From Nonomuraea jabiensis (GTDB taxonomy: Bacteria; Actinomycetota; Actinomycetes; Streptosporangiales; Streptosporangiaceae), in contig NZ_JACHMB010000001.1 of assembly GCF_014204795.1 (NCBI RefSeq), positions 10,242,501 to 10,306,500 on the forward strand: a DNA stretch of 64,000 nt, given 5' to 3'. The first letter of the stretch is position 1. Each line of letters starts with the position of its first letter. The notes below the pieces were generated by a model that saw nothing but the letters and a program-made list of their open reading frames with translations, was not told where the DNA came from and made no database searches. Positions 14,285-22,598 of this stretch are shown here, in pieces. Both the position numbers and the translations under genes were made by a program.

Positions 14285-14890
14285 TCAGGAGGTCGTGACC
14301 TTGCGCAGCCGTTCCAGCGCGTCCGGGTCGCTCAGCGCCGATCCCACGGCCACTCCCCTGCAGCCCGCGGCCAGGAAGGCGGCCGCGTTGCCCGCGTCGA
14401 CACCCCCGGTCGCGACGAAACGGACGCCGGGGAACGGCGCGAGCTGCGCCTTGATCCAGTCGGGCCCGAGCTGCGCGGCGGGGAACGCCTTCAGCCAGGT
14501 GAAGCCGCGGGCGAGCGCGGCGGCGATCTCGGTGGAGGTGGCCACGCCCGGCAGGTGCGGCAGCCCGAGCCGCAGCGTCTCCGCCACGACCTCGGGGTGG
14601 AGGCCGGGCGCGACGGTGAAGGCGGCGCCCAGGTCGCTGACGGCGGTCAGCTGCTCGGCCGTGGTGACCGTTCCCGCTCCGACGCTCTTGCCGTTGGCCC
14701 GGGCGGCGTCCAGCGCCGCGCGCAGGGACGGCAGCGCGTCGGGCGTCTGCACGGGCACCTCGATGAGCTCGACGCCGAACTCCCAGGCGCGCTCGCACAT
14801 GGCCACGGTGGCCGCGGGGTCGAGATGGCGGAAGATGCCCAGGATGGGACACCTTCCGAGGTGTGTGTCGAAGAAGTCAGCGGCGTCCAT
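14285..14890 (-). CDS. eda: KDPG/KHG aldolase (2-dehydro-3-deoxyphosphogluconate aldolase)
   Basis: This 201-aa TIM-barrel class I aldolase splits 2-keto-3-deoxy-6-phosphogluconate to pyruvate and glyceraldehyde-3-phosphate. Recognisable parts are ILGIFRHLDPAATVA, ELIEVPVQTPDAL, VGAGTVTTAEQL and the Schiff-base lysine region GFTWLKAFPAAQLG, followed by VRFVATGGVDAGN. It starts inside the end of the iclR gene (14-bp overlap) and is the last gene of the kdgK-iclR-eda operon. Together with the kinase it forms the lower half of a hexuronate or gluconate degradation route. Confidence 0.92.
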   Translation of the reverse strand: MDAADFFDTHLGRCPILGIFRHLDPAATVAMCERAWEFGVELIEVPVQTPDALPSLRAALDAARANGKSVGAGTVTTAEQLTAVSDLGAAFTVAPGLHPEVVAETLRLGLPHLPGVATSTEIAAALARGFTWLKAFPAAQLGPDWIKAQLAPFPGVRFVATGGVDAGNAAAFLAAGCRGVAVGSALSDPDALERLRKVTTS

Positions 14891-15638
14891 AGCGGTCTCC
14901 TCCCCAGCCCAGACTCTTGGAGATCTCGTGGGCCGCGTCGCGCAGGTCGTCGACGTGCGCGCGCAGCTCTTCCAGTGGCACGACCGCCCGCAGAGCGGTG
15001 ATCGAGATGCCGTGCGTGACCTTGCCCCGGGCGTCGAAGACCGGCAGGGCCAGGCAGTTGATGTAGTCCTCGTGCTCGCCGTCGTCCTCGGCCCAGCCTC
15101 GTTCCCTGGTCAGGGCGAGCTCGGCCGCGAGCGCCTCGGCGGTGGTGATCGTCGTGGGGGTGAAGCGGGTGAACGTGGTGCCCTCCATGACCCGCGCCCG
15201 GGTCTCGGCGTCCTGGTAGGCCAGGATGACCTTGGCGACGGCGGCGGTGTGCCGCTGGGCGGGCAGCCCGATGCGCGAGCCCATGGCCACGGTGCCCCGG
15301 CCGTCGATCTTGTCCACGTAGATGACCTGGTCTCCGACCAGCTCTCCCAGGTGGACCGTCTGGCCGTAGCGCTCGCTCAGGCCGTGCAGGACCGGGTGCG
15401 CGAGCGAGCGGGCCTCGACCTGGTCGAGCGCGAGCTGGCCGAGCGCGATGAGCTGGAAGCCCATGCCGTACACGCCGCCGGGGACGCGCCGTACGAAACC
15501 GCCCTGCTCCAGCGTCTGCAGCAGGCGCAGCGCGGTGGACTTGTGCACGCCGAGGTGGTCGGCGATCTCGCCGAGCGTGCGATGACGTACGGAGACGAAC
15601 CCGACGATGTCAATGGCTCGTGCGACGGTCTGCGACAC
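14877..15638 (-). CDS. IclR-family transcriptional regulator
   Basis: The protein has 253 aa from the GTG at 15638. The winged helix-turn-helix lies at about residues 15-65 (RTLGEIADHLGVHKSTALRL). The C-terminal effector domain includes HLGELVGDQVIYVDKIDGRG and CLALPVFDARGKVTHGISIT. Its gene overlaps the sugar kinase by 29 bp and the aldolase by 14 bp. KdgR-like IclR proteins bind 2-keto-3-deoxygluconate, matching the operon. The TTGC-N7-GCAA repeats upstream of the kinase at 16610-16644 are the likely target. Confidence 0.9.
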   Translation of the reverse strand: MSQTVARAIDIVGFVSVRHRTLGEIADHLGVHKSTALRLLQTLEQGGFVRRVPGGVYGMGFQLIALGQLALDQVEARSLAHPVLHGLSERYGQTVHLGELVGDQVIYVDKIDGRGTVAMGSRIGLPAQRHTAAVAKVILAYQDAETRARVMEGTTFTRFTPTTITTAEALAAELALTRERGWAEDDGEHEDYINCLALPVFDARGKVTHGISITALRAVVPLEELRAHVDDLRDAAHEISKSLGWGGDRYGRR

Positions 15639-16575
15639 GCCGGCCCGCTCCTTGTTCGAGCAGCGAGACGATCTCGCCGGCGGGCGGAAGATCGGTCAGG
15701 TCGGCCGGGGACATCAGGACCCGGGAGGCCGCGTAGTGTCCCAGCCGCAGGCGGGTGAGCTCGTCCCGGCCGTCGAGGTACCCGCTCAGCCAGCCGGCCG
15801 CGAAGGCGTCGCCCGCGCCGACGGCGTCGAGCACCTCGACCGGCGTCGAGGGCGCTCGGTGGACGCCCTCCGGGGTGAAGGCGACCGCCTCGATCGCGGC
15901 GTCCTTGACGATCAGGTACGGGGGCCGGTCGACGAGCCGGCGCACGCTCTCCGCGTCGGAGGTACCCCAGAGCGCCGCCGCCTCGTCGCGCCCGACGAAG
16001 ACGATGTCGGCGCGCTGGGCGAGCTCCAGGAGCACGGCCGGGGCGTCGGCGTCCTTCCACAGGCTCGGCCGGTGGTTGACGTCGAAGCTGACCGTGGCCG
16101 GTCCGAGCGGCCGGTCGAACACGATGTGCCTGGTCAGCTCCAGGCACTGCGGGGAGATGGCCGCGGTGATGCCGGAGATGTGCGTGACCCTGGACGGCCG
16201 GGTGGCCCAGCCCGCGACCTCGGCCACGGTCATGGCCGAGGCGGCCGAGCCGCGCCGGTAGTAGTAGACGCGGGTGCCCGAGGCGGTCGGGTCCTTGAAG
16301 TAGACGGCGGTGGGCCGCTCGTCGTCGCGGCGGACCAGATCGACGTCCACGCCGTGGGCGCGCAGCGCGTCGAGGACGAGGTCGCCGAGGGGGTCGCGGC
16401 CGACGGCGCTCGCCCAGGCCGTGGTGTGGCCGAGCCGGGCCAGCAGCGCGGCGACGTTCGACTCCGCGCCGCCGGGACGCAGGATGAACGCGCTGTCCGC
16501 GTCGAGGCGGCCGCCCGGCGTCGGGGTGACCATCACCATGGTCTCGCCGATCGCGAGCACGTCCACGGGTCTCAT
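15610..16575 (-). CDS. kdgK: PfkB-family sugar kinase, likely 2-keto-3-deoxygluconate kinase
   Basis: The protein is about 321 aa from the ATG at 16575 (MRPVDVLAIGETMVMVTPTP). The ribokinase fold shows FILRPGGAESNVAALLARLG near the N-terminus and the catalytic DAVGAGDAFAAGWLSGYLDG near the C-terminus. The association with KDPG aldolase and an IclR regulator makes 2-keto-3-deoxygluconate the likely substrate, giving KDPG for the next enzyme. A longer frame runs upstream to 16716 but crosses the operator repeats at 16609-16645, so the internal ATG is preferred. Confidence 0.85.
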   Translation of the reverse strand: MRPVDVLAIGETMVMVTPTPGGRLDADSAFILRPGGAESNVAALLARLGHTTAWASAVGRDPLGDLVLDALRAHGVDVDLVRRDDERPTAVYFKDPTASGTRVYYYRRGSAASAMTVAEVAGWATRPSRVTHISGITAAISPQCLELTRHIVFDRPLGPATVSFDVNHRPSLWKDADAPAVLLELAQRADIVFVGRDEAAALWGTSDAESVRRLVDRPPYLIVKDAAIEAVAFTPEGVHRAPSTPVEVLDAVGAGDAFAAGWLSGYLDGRDELTRLRLGHYAASRVLMSPADLTDLPPAGEIVSLLEQGAGRRVADRRTSH

Positions 16576-16608
16576 CGGCCGTTCACCGTTCGCATAAAGC
16601 GCTCCTTC

Positions 16609-16645
16609 ATTGCAAATATCGCAACGCACATGCTGTATTTGCAAT
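16609..16645. promoter_or_regulatory. IclR-type operator upstream of kdgK
   Basis: ATTGCAAATA (16609-16618) and TATTTGCAAT (16636-16645) form a perfect 10-bp inverted repeat. The region also reads as two TTGC-N7-GCAA sites, TTGCAAATATCGCAA at 16610-16624 and ATGCTGTATTTGCAA at 16630-16644, with centres 20 bp apart. It lies 34-70 bp before the kinase start, and its AT-richness stands out. Confidence 0.7.
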
Positions 16646-16797
16646 ATATCAGCGAGGCCCGGCTCGTCCGCCTTTGGGTCCGCACGCCGCGATGACGACG
16701 CGCGCCCGAAGGTCATCCCTCAGCGGCCGGTCGCGGTCACCCTGCGTTCCACGCGGCGTGCCGCTCGGGCGTCCAGGCGGCCTCCACTCCCGACGCC

Positions 16798-16830
16798 GAC
16801 ACCCGGCTCGGGGGCCCCGGGCCGGGTGTC
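16798..16830 (-). terminator. terminator of the lacI-deoC-rbs operon
   Basis: The 10-bp perfect stem GACACCCGGC / GCCGGGTGTC with a 13-nt GC-rich loop lies 15 bp beyond the stop codon of the last operon gene. Confidence 0.65.
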
Positions 16831-16844
16831 GAAGGGTGCTGCTC

Positions 16845-17846
16845 CTACTTGAGGCTGTCCGGGACGCCGGACTTGTCGCCGAGGCCGACGAGGTAGTCCG
16901 CGTACTCCTTCACGTTGTCCTTCTTGACCAGCTTGCCCTGCAGCGTCTCGTCGGCCTGCACCTGCTTGCCGCCCAGGACGTCCGAGGCCAGCGAGACCAC
17001 CTTCTGCCCGAGCGCGAACGGCGACTCGGCGTTCGTGGCGTACATCTCGCCCGCCGCGACGGCGGCCAGCGCGTCGGCGATGCCGTCGTTGCCGACGACC
17101 TTGACCTTGCCCACCAGGTTGCGGGCCTTGAGGGCGGACAGCACGCCCATGGCCATCTCGTCGTTGGCCGCGTACACGCCGTCGATGTCGGGGTTGGCCT
17201 GCAGCACGTTCGTCATGACGTTCAGGGCCTTGGCCCGGTCGAAGTCGGCCGCCTGCGTGGCGACGACCTTGATGTCCTTGTGCGTGGCGATCTGCTGCTG
17301 GAAGCCCTTGCTGCGGTCCTGGGCCACGTTGGTGCCGAGGATGCCCTGGATCTCGACGACCTTGCCCTTGCCGCCGACGGCCTCGGCCAGCGCGTCGGCC
17401 GCGTTCTTGCCGGCCTGGACGGCGTCGTAGCCGACGAACGTGGCCAGCTTGCCGCCGGACGGCTTGCGGTCGAAGGCCATCACGGGGATGCTCGCCGAGT
17501 TCGCCTGGGTGACGGAGCTGCTGGCCGACTGGCTGCCCACCGGGTCGAGGATGAGGATCCCGGTCTGCTTGGAGATGGCGGTCGTCGCCTGGTTGAGGAA
17601 GGTGGCGTCGGAGTTGTCGGCGTTCTGCACGTTCAGGGTGATGCCGCTCTTGGCGGCCTGGGCCTCGGCGCCGTCCTTCACGCTGATGAAGAACGGGTTG
17701 CCGAGCGTGCTCATGATGATCGTGGCGTCCTTCTTGCCGGACGCCTGGGGGGCGCCCGTGGTGGTCTCCTCGCCGCCCCGGCTGCAGGCGGTCAGGGAGA
17801 CGGCGGCCAGGATCGCGACGGCGACGAGTTTGCGGGGAGTGCGCAT
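16845..17846 (-). CDS. sugar ABC transporter substrate-binding lipoprotein (RbsB-like)
   Basis: The protein has 333 aa. The signal peptide MRTPRKLVAVAILAAVSLTA ends at a lipobox LTAC. The mature part is a periplasmic-binding-protein fold of the ribose/galactose class: STLGNPFFISVKDGAEAQAA, then ILILDPVGSQS, IPVMAFDRK, GVYAANDEMAMGVL and VVGNDGIADAL. It is the last gene of the operon, 11 bp after the permease. With the ATPase and permease it forms a CUT2 importer, probably for ribose, deoxyribose or nucleosides given rbsD, rbsK and deoC upstream. Confidence 0.9.
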   Translation of the reverse strand: MRTPRKLVAVAILAAVSLTACSRGGEETTTGAPQASGKKDATIIMSTLGNPFFISVKDGAEAQAAKSGITLNVQNADNSDATFLNQATTAISKQTGILILDPVGSQSASSSVTQANSASIPVMAFDRKPSGGKLATFVGYDAVQAGKNAADALAEAVGGKGKVVEIQGILGTNVAQDRSKGFQQQIATHKDIKVVATQAADFDRAKALNVMTNVLQANPDIDGVYAANDEMAMGVLSALKARNLVGKVKVVGNDGIADALAAVAAGEMYATNAESPFALGQKVVSLASDVLGGKQVQADETLQGKLVKKDNVKEYADYLVGLGDKSGVPDSLK

Positions 17847-17857
17847 GGATCTTTCCT

Positions 17858-18853
17858 TCAGATGTGCTGGGCGAGTTCGGGGGTACGGACGGGGGATTCG
17901 GCCCTGCGCGGCACGAGCCTGCGCAGGATGTCCACGTTGCGGTCGAGGAAGACGGCCAGGAGGATGACCAGGCCCTTCACCACGTCCTGGAGGAACGGGG
18001 AGACGTCGAGCAGGTTCATGCCGTTGTCGATGACGCCGAGCACGAGCGCCCCGACGAGGGTGCCGAGCAGGGTGCCGCGACCGCCGGCCAGGCTGGTGCC
18101 GCCGATGATGACGGCCGCGATCGCGTCCAGCTCCAGGCCCGCGCCGGCGGTCGGCTGGGCCGTGGACAGCCGGGCGGTGATGATGAACCCGGCCAGGGAC
18201 GCCAGCACGCCGCTGATGACGAAGGCGAGGATCTTGACGCGGTGCACCCTGATGCCGGACAGCCGGGCGGCCTCGACGTTGTCGCCGGTGGCGTAGACGT
18301 AGCGGCCGAAGCGGGTGCGGGCCAGGACGTACCCGAAGATCCCGAACGCCACCAGCATGATCCACACCGGCACCGGCACGCCCGCGAACCGCGCCTGCCC
18401 GATCCCCTGGAAGTCGTAGTCCGTCACCGGGATCGGATTGCCCGAGGTGATGTGCAGGGTGAGCCCCGCGAACACCGACATCGTGGCCAGCGTCGCGATG
18501 AACGACGGCATCCTGGTCCTGGTCACGAGCAGGCCGTTGACCAGCCCGATGGCGGCGCCGGTCGCCAGGCCCGCGGCCAGCGCGGGGACCAGCCCGTACG
18601 TGCCGAGCGTCAGGGCGGTGACGACGGCGGAGAAGCCGAGCGCCGAGCCCACGGACAGGTCGATCTCCGCGAGGATGATCACGTAGGTCTGCCCGGCCGC
18701 GAGCAGCGCGGCCACGGAGGTCGCGAGGGCGACGTTGAACAGGTTCGTCGGGGTGAGGAACACCGGCGAGGCCACCGAGAGGACGATCCCTACCAGCAGG
18801 AGCATCCACACCGCGCGCAGCCGGCCCGCGACGGTCTTGAGCTTCGAGGTCAT
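17858..18853 (-). CDS. rbsC: sugar ABC transporter permease (RbsC-like)
   Basis: This 331-aa CUT2 permease has about ten membrane helices. Family marks are QTYVIILAEIDLSVGSALGF near the first third and ATGDNVEAARLSGIRVHRVK in the cytoplasmic EAA-like loop, then AAVIIGGTSLAGGRGTLLGT. Its ATG overlaps the ATPase stop (ATGA). It carries the pentose through the membrane with a single permease type forming a homodimer. Confidence 0.92.
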   Translation of the reverse strand: MTSKLKTVAGRLRAVWMLLLVGIVLSVASPVFLTPTNLFNVALATSVAALLAAGQTYVIILAEIDLSVGSALGFSAVVTALTLGTYGLVPALAAGLATGAAIGLVNGLLVTRTRMPSFIATLATMSVFAGLTLHITSGNPIPVTDYDFQGIGQARFAGVPVPVWIMLVAFGIFGYVLARTRFGRYVYATGDNVEAARLSGIRVHRVKILAFVISGVLASLAGFIITARLSTAQPTAGAGLELDAIAAVIIGGTSLAGGRGTLLGTLVGALVLGVIDNGMNLLDVSPFLQDVVKGLVILLAVFLDRNVDILRRLVPRRAESPVRTPELAQHI

Positions 18854-20343
18854 GCGGCACCTACCAGTGCGTGCTTGAGGATGGACTGCTCGTCGAGGTC
18901 GTCGCCGGTCAGCTCGGCGACGAGCCGTCCCTCGCGCATCACGACCACGCGGTCGGACATGGCGACGAGTTCGGGCAGGTCGGAGCTCACGAGCAGGACG
19001 GCGACGCCGTCCGCGGTGAGCTGGTTGATGATCCGGTAGATCTCGGTCTTGGCCCCGACGTCCACGCCGCGGGTCGGCTCGTCCATGAGCAGCACCCGCG
19101 GCCGGGTCATCACCCACTTGGCGAACAGGGCCTTCTGCTGGTTGCCGCCGGACAGCGAGCTGACCGCGACGGACGGTGAGGCGGCCCGCACCCGCAGCTC
19201 GGAGATGACCGCGCCGGTGGCCGCGCGCTCCTTGCCGCGCCGTACGACTCCGATCCCGGAGCTGAACGCGCGCAGCGAGGCCAGCGACACGTTCGCCTCG
19301 ACCGACTGGCCCGTGCACAGGCCCTCCGCCTGCCGGTCGGGCGACAGGTAGGCGATCCGGCTGCCGATCGCGTCCTGGACGCTTTCGACGCGTACGCCGG
19401 AGCCGTCCACGCGCACGGACCCGCCGGTCAGCGGCTGCAGGCCGAACAGCGCGCGCAGCAGGTCGCTGCGCCCGCAGCCGACCACCCCGCCGATGCCGAC
19501 CACCTCGCCGGCCCTGACCTGGAGATCGATGTCGTGGAAGCGGGCGCCGCCCCCGCCGCGCACCTCCAGCACGACCTCGTCCCTGGCGTTGCGCTCCTTG
19601 GGGTAGAAGTCGTCCACGGCGTCGCCGACCATCGCGGTGACGACCTCGGCCGGGGTGAGCCGCTCGGTGGGGGTGTCGAGCGTGACCCGGCCGTCGCGCA
19701 GCACGACGATGCGGTCCGACAGGGCGAAGACCTCGTCCAGCCGGTGGCTGATGTAGATCACCGAGACGCCGGCCTCGCGCAGCCGGTTCACCTGGGCGAA
19801 GAGCTGCTCGGACTCCTGCTCGTCGAGCGCCGCGGTCGGCTCGTCGAGGATGATCAGCCGCAGCTCGTGCGTCATGGCCTTGGCGATCTCGAGCATCTGC
19901 CGCTCGGCCACGCTCAGCTCGCTGACCTGGCGATGCACGTCGATCTCCATGCCGAGGCGGCGCAGCGCCTGCCTGGCCTCGGCGGCCATGCGCTGCTTGG
20001 AGACGAACAGGCGGCCGAAGGCGCGCTCGCGGTCCAGCACGTACATGTTCTCGGCCACGCTGAGGTGCGGGAACAGGTTCTGCTGGAACTCCTGGTAGAT
20101 GACCTCGATGCCCTGCGCCATCGCGGCCTGCGGGTCCTTGAACACCGTGGCGGTCCCGTCGATCAGCAGCCGCCCCGAGTCGGGCTGGTGCGCGCCGGAG
20201 ATCACCCGGGTGAGCGTGGACTTGCCCGCCCCGTTCTCCCCGACGAGCGCCACGACCTCGCCGGGACCGACGTCGAAGCTGACGCCGCGCAGGACGCTGT
20301 TGTCGCCGAAGGACTTGCGCACATCGGCCAGCTGGAGATGCAT
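18850..20343 (-). CDS. rbsA: sugar ABC transporter ATP-binding protein (RbsA-like)
   Basis: This 497-aa protein has two fused nucleotide-binding domains, as in all CUT2 importers. The first has Walker A GENGAGKST, signature LSVAERQM and Walker B LIILDEPTAALD. The second has the degenerate P-loop GGVVGCGRSDLLRALFG, signature LSGGNQQK and Walker B VLLMDEPTRGVDVGAKTEIY. The second site normally lacks the Walker A lysine, as seen here. It lies 13 bp after rbsD and overlaps the permease gene. Confidence 0.93.
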   Translation of the reverse strand: MHLQLADVRKSFGDNSVLRGVSFDVGPGEVVALVGENGAGKSTLTRVISGAHQPDSGRLLIDGTATVFKDPQAAMAQGIEVIYQEFQQNLFPHLSVAENMYVLDRERAFGRLFVSKQRMAAEARQALRRLGMEIDVHRQVSELSVAERQMLEIAKAMTHELRLIILDEPTAALDEQESEQLFAQVNRLREAGVSVIYISHRLDEVFALSDRIVVLRDGRVTLDTPTERLTPAEVVTAMVGDAVDDFYPKERNARDEVVLEVRGGGGARFHDIDLQVRAGEVVGIGGVVGCGRSDLLRALFGLQPLTGGSVRVDGSGVRVESVQDAIGSRIAYLSPDRQAEGLCTGQSVEANVSLASLRAFSSGIGVVRRGKERAATGAVISELRVRAASPSVAVSSLSGGNQQKALFAKWVMTRPRVLLMDEPTRGVDVGAKTEIYRIINQLTADGVAVLLVSSDLPELVAMSDRVVVMREGRLVAELTGDDLDEQSILKHALVGAA

Positions 20344-20356
20344 GCCAGGCTCCCGA

Positions 20357-20761
20357 TCAGTACACGACGCCTGCGGTGAGCAGGACGTTGGCGTACGGGG
20401 TGAACTCGCCGGAGCGCACGGCCGCCCTGGCCCCGGCGGTGGCCCGCTTGAACTCGGTGTGCGGCAGGAACTCCAGCGTCAGGCCGAGCCGGTCGAACCG
20501 CTCCTGGATCGCGGCCAGCATGTCCGGGCTGTGCTGCTTGATCTCCTCGGACAGCAGCACGCCCTCCACGGCCACCTCGTCGAGCACCGCGTCCAGCAGG
20601 TCGAGGAAACGCGGCAGGTTCTCCCTGACGGCCAGGTCCACGCGCTCCACCTCCCTCGGGATGGGCAGTCCGGCGTCGGTGACGACGATCGTGTCCGTGT
20701 GGCCGAGCTCGGAGATCACGCGGGCGAGCTGGGCGTTGAGCGTTCCTTGGTTGCGCCTCAT
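20357..20761 (-). CDS. rbsD: D-ribose pyranase
   Basis: This 134-aa protein interconverts the pyranose and furanose forms of ribose so the kinase can use it. It shows QLARVISELGHTDTIVVTDA with the catalytic His near residue 20, GLPIPREVERVDLAV, and the C-terminal ATAGARAAVRSGEFTPYANV. It overlaps the ribokinase gene by ATGA, the usual rbsK-rbsD pairing. Confidence 0.95.
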   Translation of the reverse strand: MRRNQGTLNAQLARVISELGHTDTIVVTDAGLPIPREVERVDLAVRENLPRFLDLLDAVLDEVAVEGVLLSEEIKQHSPDMLAAIQERFDRLGLTLEFLPHTEFKRATAGARAAVRSGEFTPYANVLLTAGVVY

Positions 20762-21699
20762 CGGGTGGCTCCTTCCATGGAGGTGTTGACCAGTGGCTCG
20801 ACCTCGTCCCTGCCGGGGAGCGAGGGGCTGGCTCCCGCCTTGGTGGTGGCCAGGGCGCCGGCCGCCATGCCGTACTGGATGGCGGTGTCCACGTCGAGGC
20901 CGGCGGCGAGGGCGCCGCCGAAGAAGCCGGTGAACGCGTCGCCGGCCGCCGTGGTGTCCACGGGCGTCACGGCGTACGCGGGGAAGTGGCGGGTGCGCTC
21001 CTTCGTGACCGACAGGGCGCCGCCCGCGCCGAGGGTGATGATCGCGTGGCTCACGCCGCGCTCCAGGAACCAGGCCGCCGCCCGCTCCGCCGACTCCAGG
21101 TCCGTGACCTGCACGCCGGTCAGCACGGTGGCCTCGCTCTCGTTCGGGGTCACGATGTCGAGGTACGGCCACACGTCGTCCGGCAGTTCCTGGGCGGGCG
21201 CGGGGTCCAGGACCACGGTCAGCCCGGCCGCCGCGCCCTGCCGTGCCGCGTGGCAGGCGACCTCCGTGCGGATCTCGAGCTGGAGCAGGAGGACGCCGAC
21301 CCGGTCGCGGACGCGCTCGATGCTCTCCGTGACCATCGCCTCGTCGAGGGAGGCGTTGGCGAGCGGCGTGATGACGATGTCGTTCTCGCCCGAGGCGTCC
21401 ACCCGGATGTGGGCGACGCCGGTGCGGCCCTCGACCGTGCGGACCTCGGTGAGCGTGACGCCGTGCGTCTCCAGGCCGGACAGCACGATGTCGCGGAACG
21501 GGTCCTGGCCCACGCAGGCGGCCATCCAGGTCGGCGCGCCCGAGTGGGCCGCGGCCACGGCCTGGTTGGCGCCCTTGCCGCCGAGCACGAGGGTGAAGTC
21601 GTCGCCGAGCACGGTCTCACCGCGCCGCGGCAGCCGCCGGCTGAACGCCGTGACGTCCGCGGTGATGCTCCCGACGACGAGAACACCGGTGGGTTCCAT
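20758..21699 (-). CDS. rbsK: ribokinase
   Basis: The protein has 313 aa. It has the PfkB/ribokinase signature LGGKGANQAVAAAHSG near residue 40, the anion-hole segment PVDTTAAGDAFTGFFGGALA with the catalytic Asp, and VLLLQLEIRTEV in the middle. It phosphorylates ribose (or deoxyribose in some homologues) at O5. A deoxyribokinase role would fit deoC upstream. The ATG follows GGAGGAACCCCC. It lies 77 bp after the short aldehyde-dehydrogenase gene. Confidence 0.9.
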   Translation of the reverse strand: MEPTGVLVVGSITADVTAFSRRLPRRGETVLGDDFTLVLGGKGANQAVAAAHSGAPTWMAACVGQDPFRDIVLSGLETHGVTLTEVRTVEGRTGVAHIRVDASGENDIVITPLANASLDEAMVTESIERVRDRVGVLLLQLEIRTEVACHAARQGAAAGLTVVLDPAPAQELPDDVWPYLDIVTPNESEATVLTGVQVTDLESAERAAAWFLERGVSHAIITLGAGGALSVTKERTRHFPAYAVTPVDTTAAGDAFTGFFGGALAAGLDVDTAIQYGMAAGALATTKAGASPSLPGRDEVEPLVNTSMEGATR

Positions 21700-21776
21700 G
21701 GGGGTTCCTCCAGATTCGGGGATGGGTGACCCGAGGGCACGGCCCATGGGCCGTGTCCTTGCGGGTGCGGGGTCGA

Positions 21777-22598
21777 TCAGATCCCGGCGGGGTGCCAGAC
21801 CGTCTTGGTCTCCATGAACGCGGTCATGCGTCTCGTTCCGGGGTCCTGCGCCGCGGTGAGCACGCGTTTGAAGTTCTCGGCCGCCGCCTGTTCGCAGGCC
21901 TGCTTCAGCTCGGGGGCCGCCGCGCCGGTGAGGTCGAGCCCGTTGACGTCCATGTGCGCCGCCAGCCACGGGGCCAGCTCGGCCTGGTGCCCGGTGAGGA
22001 TGTTCACCACGCCGCCCGGCAGGTCGGAGGTGGCCAGCACTTCGGCGAACGTGATCGCGGGCAGCGGCCCTCGCTCCGGGGCGACCGCGACGCAGGTGTT
22101 GCCGGTGACGATCACGGGTGCGACGGCGGTGACGAGGCCGAGCAGGGGCTCGGCGGGCGCGATGACCGCGACCACCCCGACCGGCTCCGGCGAGGACAGG
22201 TTGAAGTACGGGCCCGCGACCGGATTGGCCGTCCCGCGCACCGCGGCGATCTTGTCGGACCAGCCCGCGTACCAGACGAGCCGGTCGACGGCGGCGTCCA
22301 CCTGCTCCAGCGCCTGCTTGCGCGGCCCGCCGAGCTCGTCGGCGAACTGGGCGCGGCGGCCCTCCAGCATCTCGGCGACCCGGTAGAGGACCTGGCCCCG
22401 GTTGTAGGTGGTGGCGCCCGACCAGCGGGGGAACGCCTTGCGCGCGGCCACCACGGCGTCGCGGGCGTCCTTGCGCGAGGCCCTGGCGGCGTGCTCCGTT
22501 CTCGTCACGGGGTAGGACCTCCCGCTCTCCGAGCGCGGGAACGCTCCACCGATGAAGAGCTTGTACGTTTTGCGCACGGTCACTCGTCGATCAGACAT
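21777..22598 (-). CDS. short aldehyde-dehydrogenase-like protein lacking the catalytic domain
   Basis: The protein has 273 aa from the ATG at 22598, overlapping the full ALDH stop by 8 bp. It aligns with the N-terminal NAD-binding half of aldehyde dehydrogenases (AARKAFPRWSGATTYNRGQV, then VWYAGWSDKIAAVRGTANPV and DLPGGVVNILTGH). It ends before the ELGGK glutamate and the GQxC cysteine should appear, so it cannot be an active dehydrogenase alone. The reading frame is intact, with a natural ending (MTAFMETKTVWHPAG), which suggests a conserved non-catalytic partner of the neighbouring ALDH rather than recent decay. Confidence 0.75.
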   Translation of the reverse strand: MSDRRVTVRKTYKLFIGGAFPRSESGRSYPVTRTEHAARASRKDARDAVVAARKAFPRWSGATTYNRGQVLYRVAEMLEGRRAQFADELGGPRKQALEQVDAAVDRLVWYAGWSDKIAAVRGTANPVAGPYFNLSSPEPVGVVAVIAPAEPLLGLVTAVAPVIVTGNTCVAVAPERGPLPAITFAEVLATSDLPGGVVNILTGHQAELAPWLAAHMDVNGLDLTGAAAPELKQACEQAAAENFKRVLTAAQDPGTRRMTAFMETKTVWHPAGI

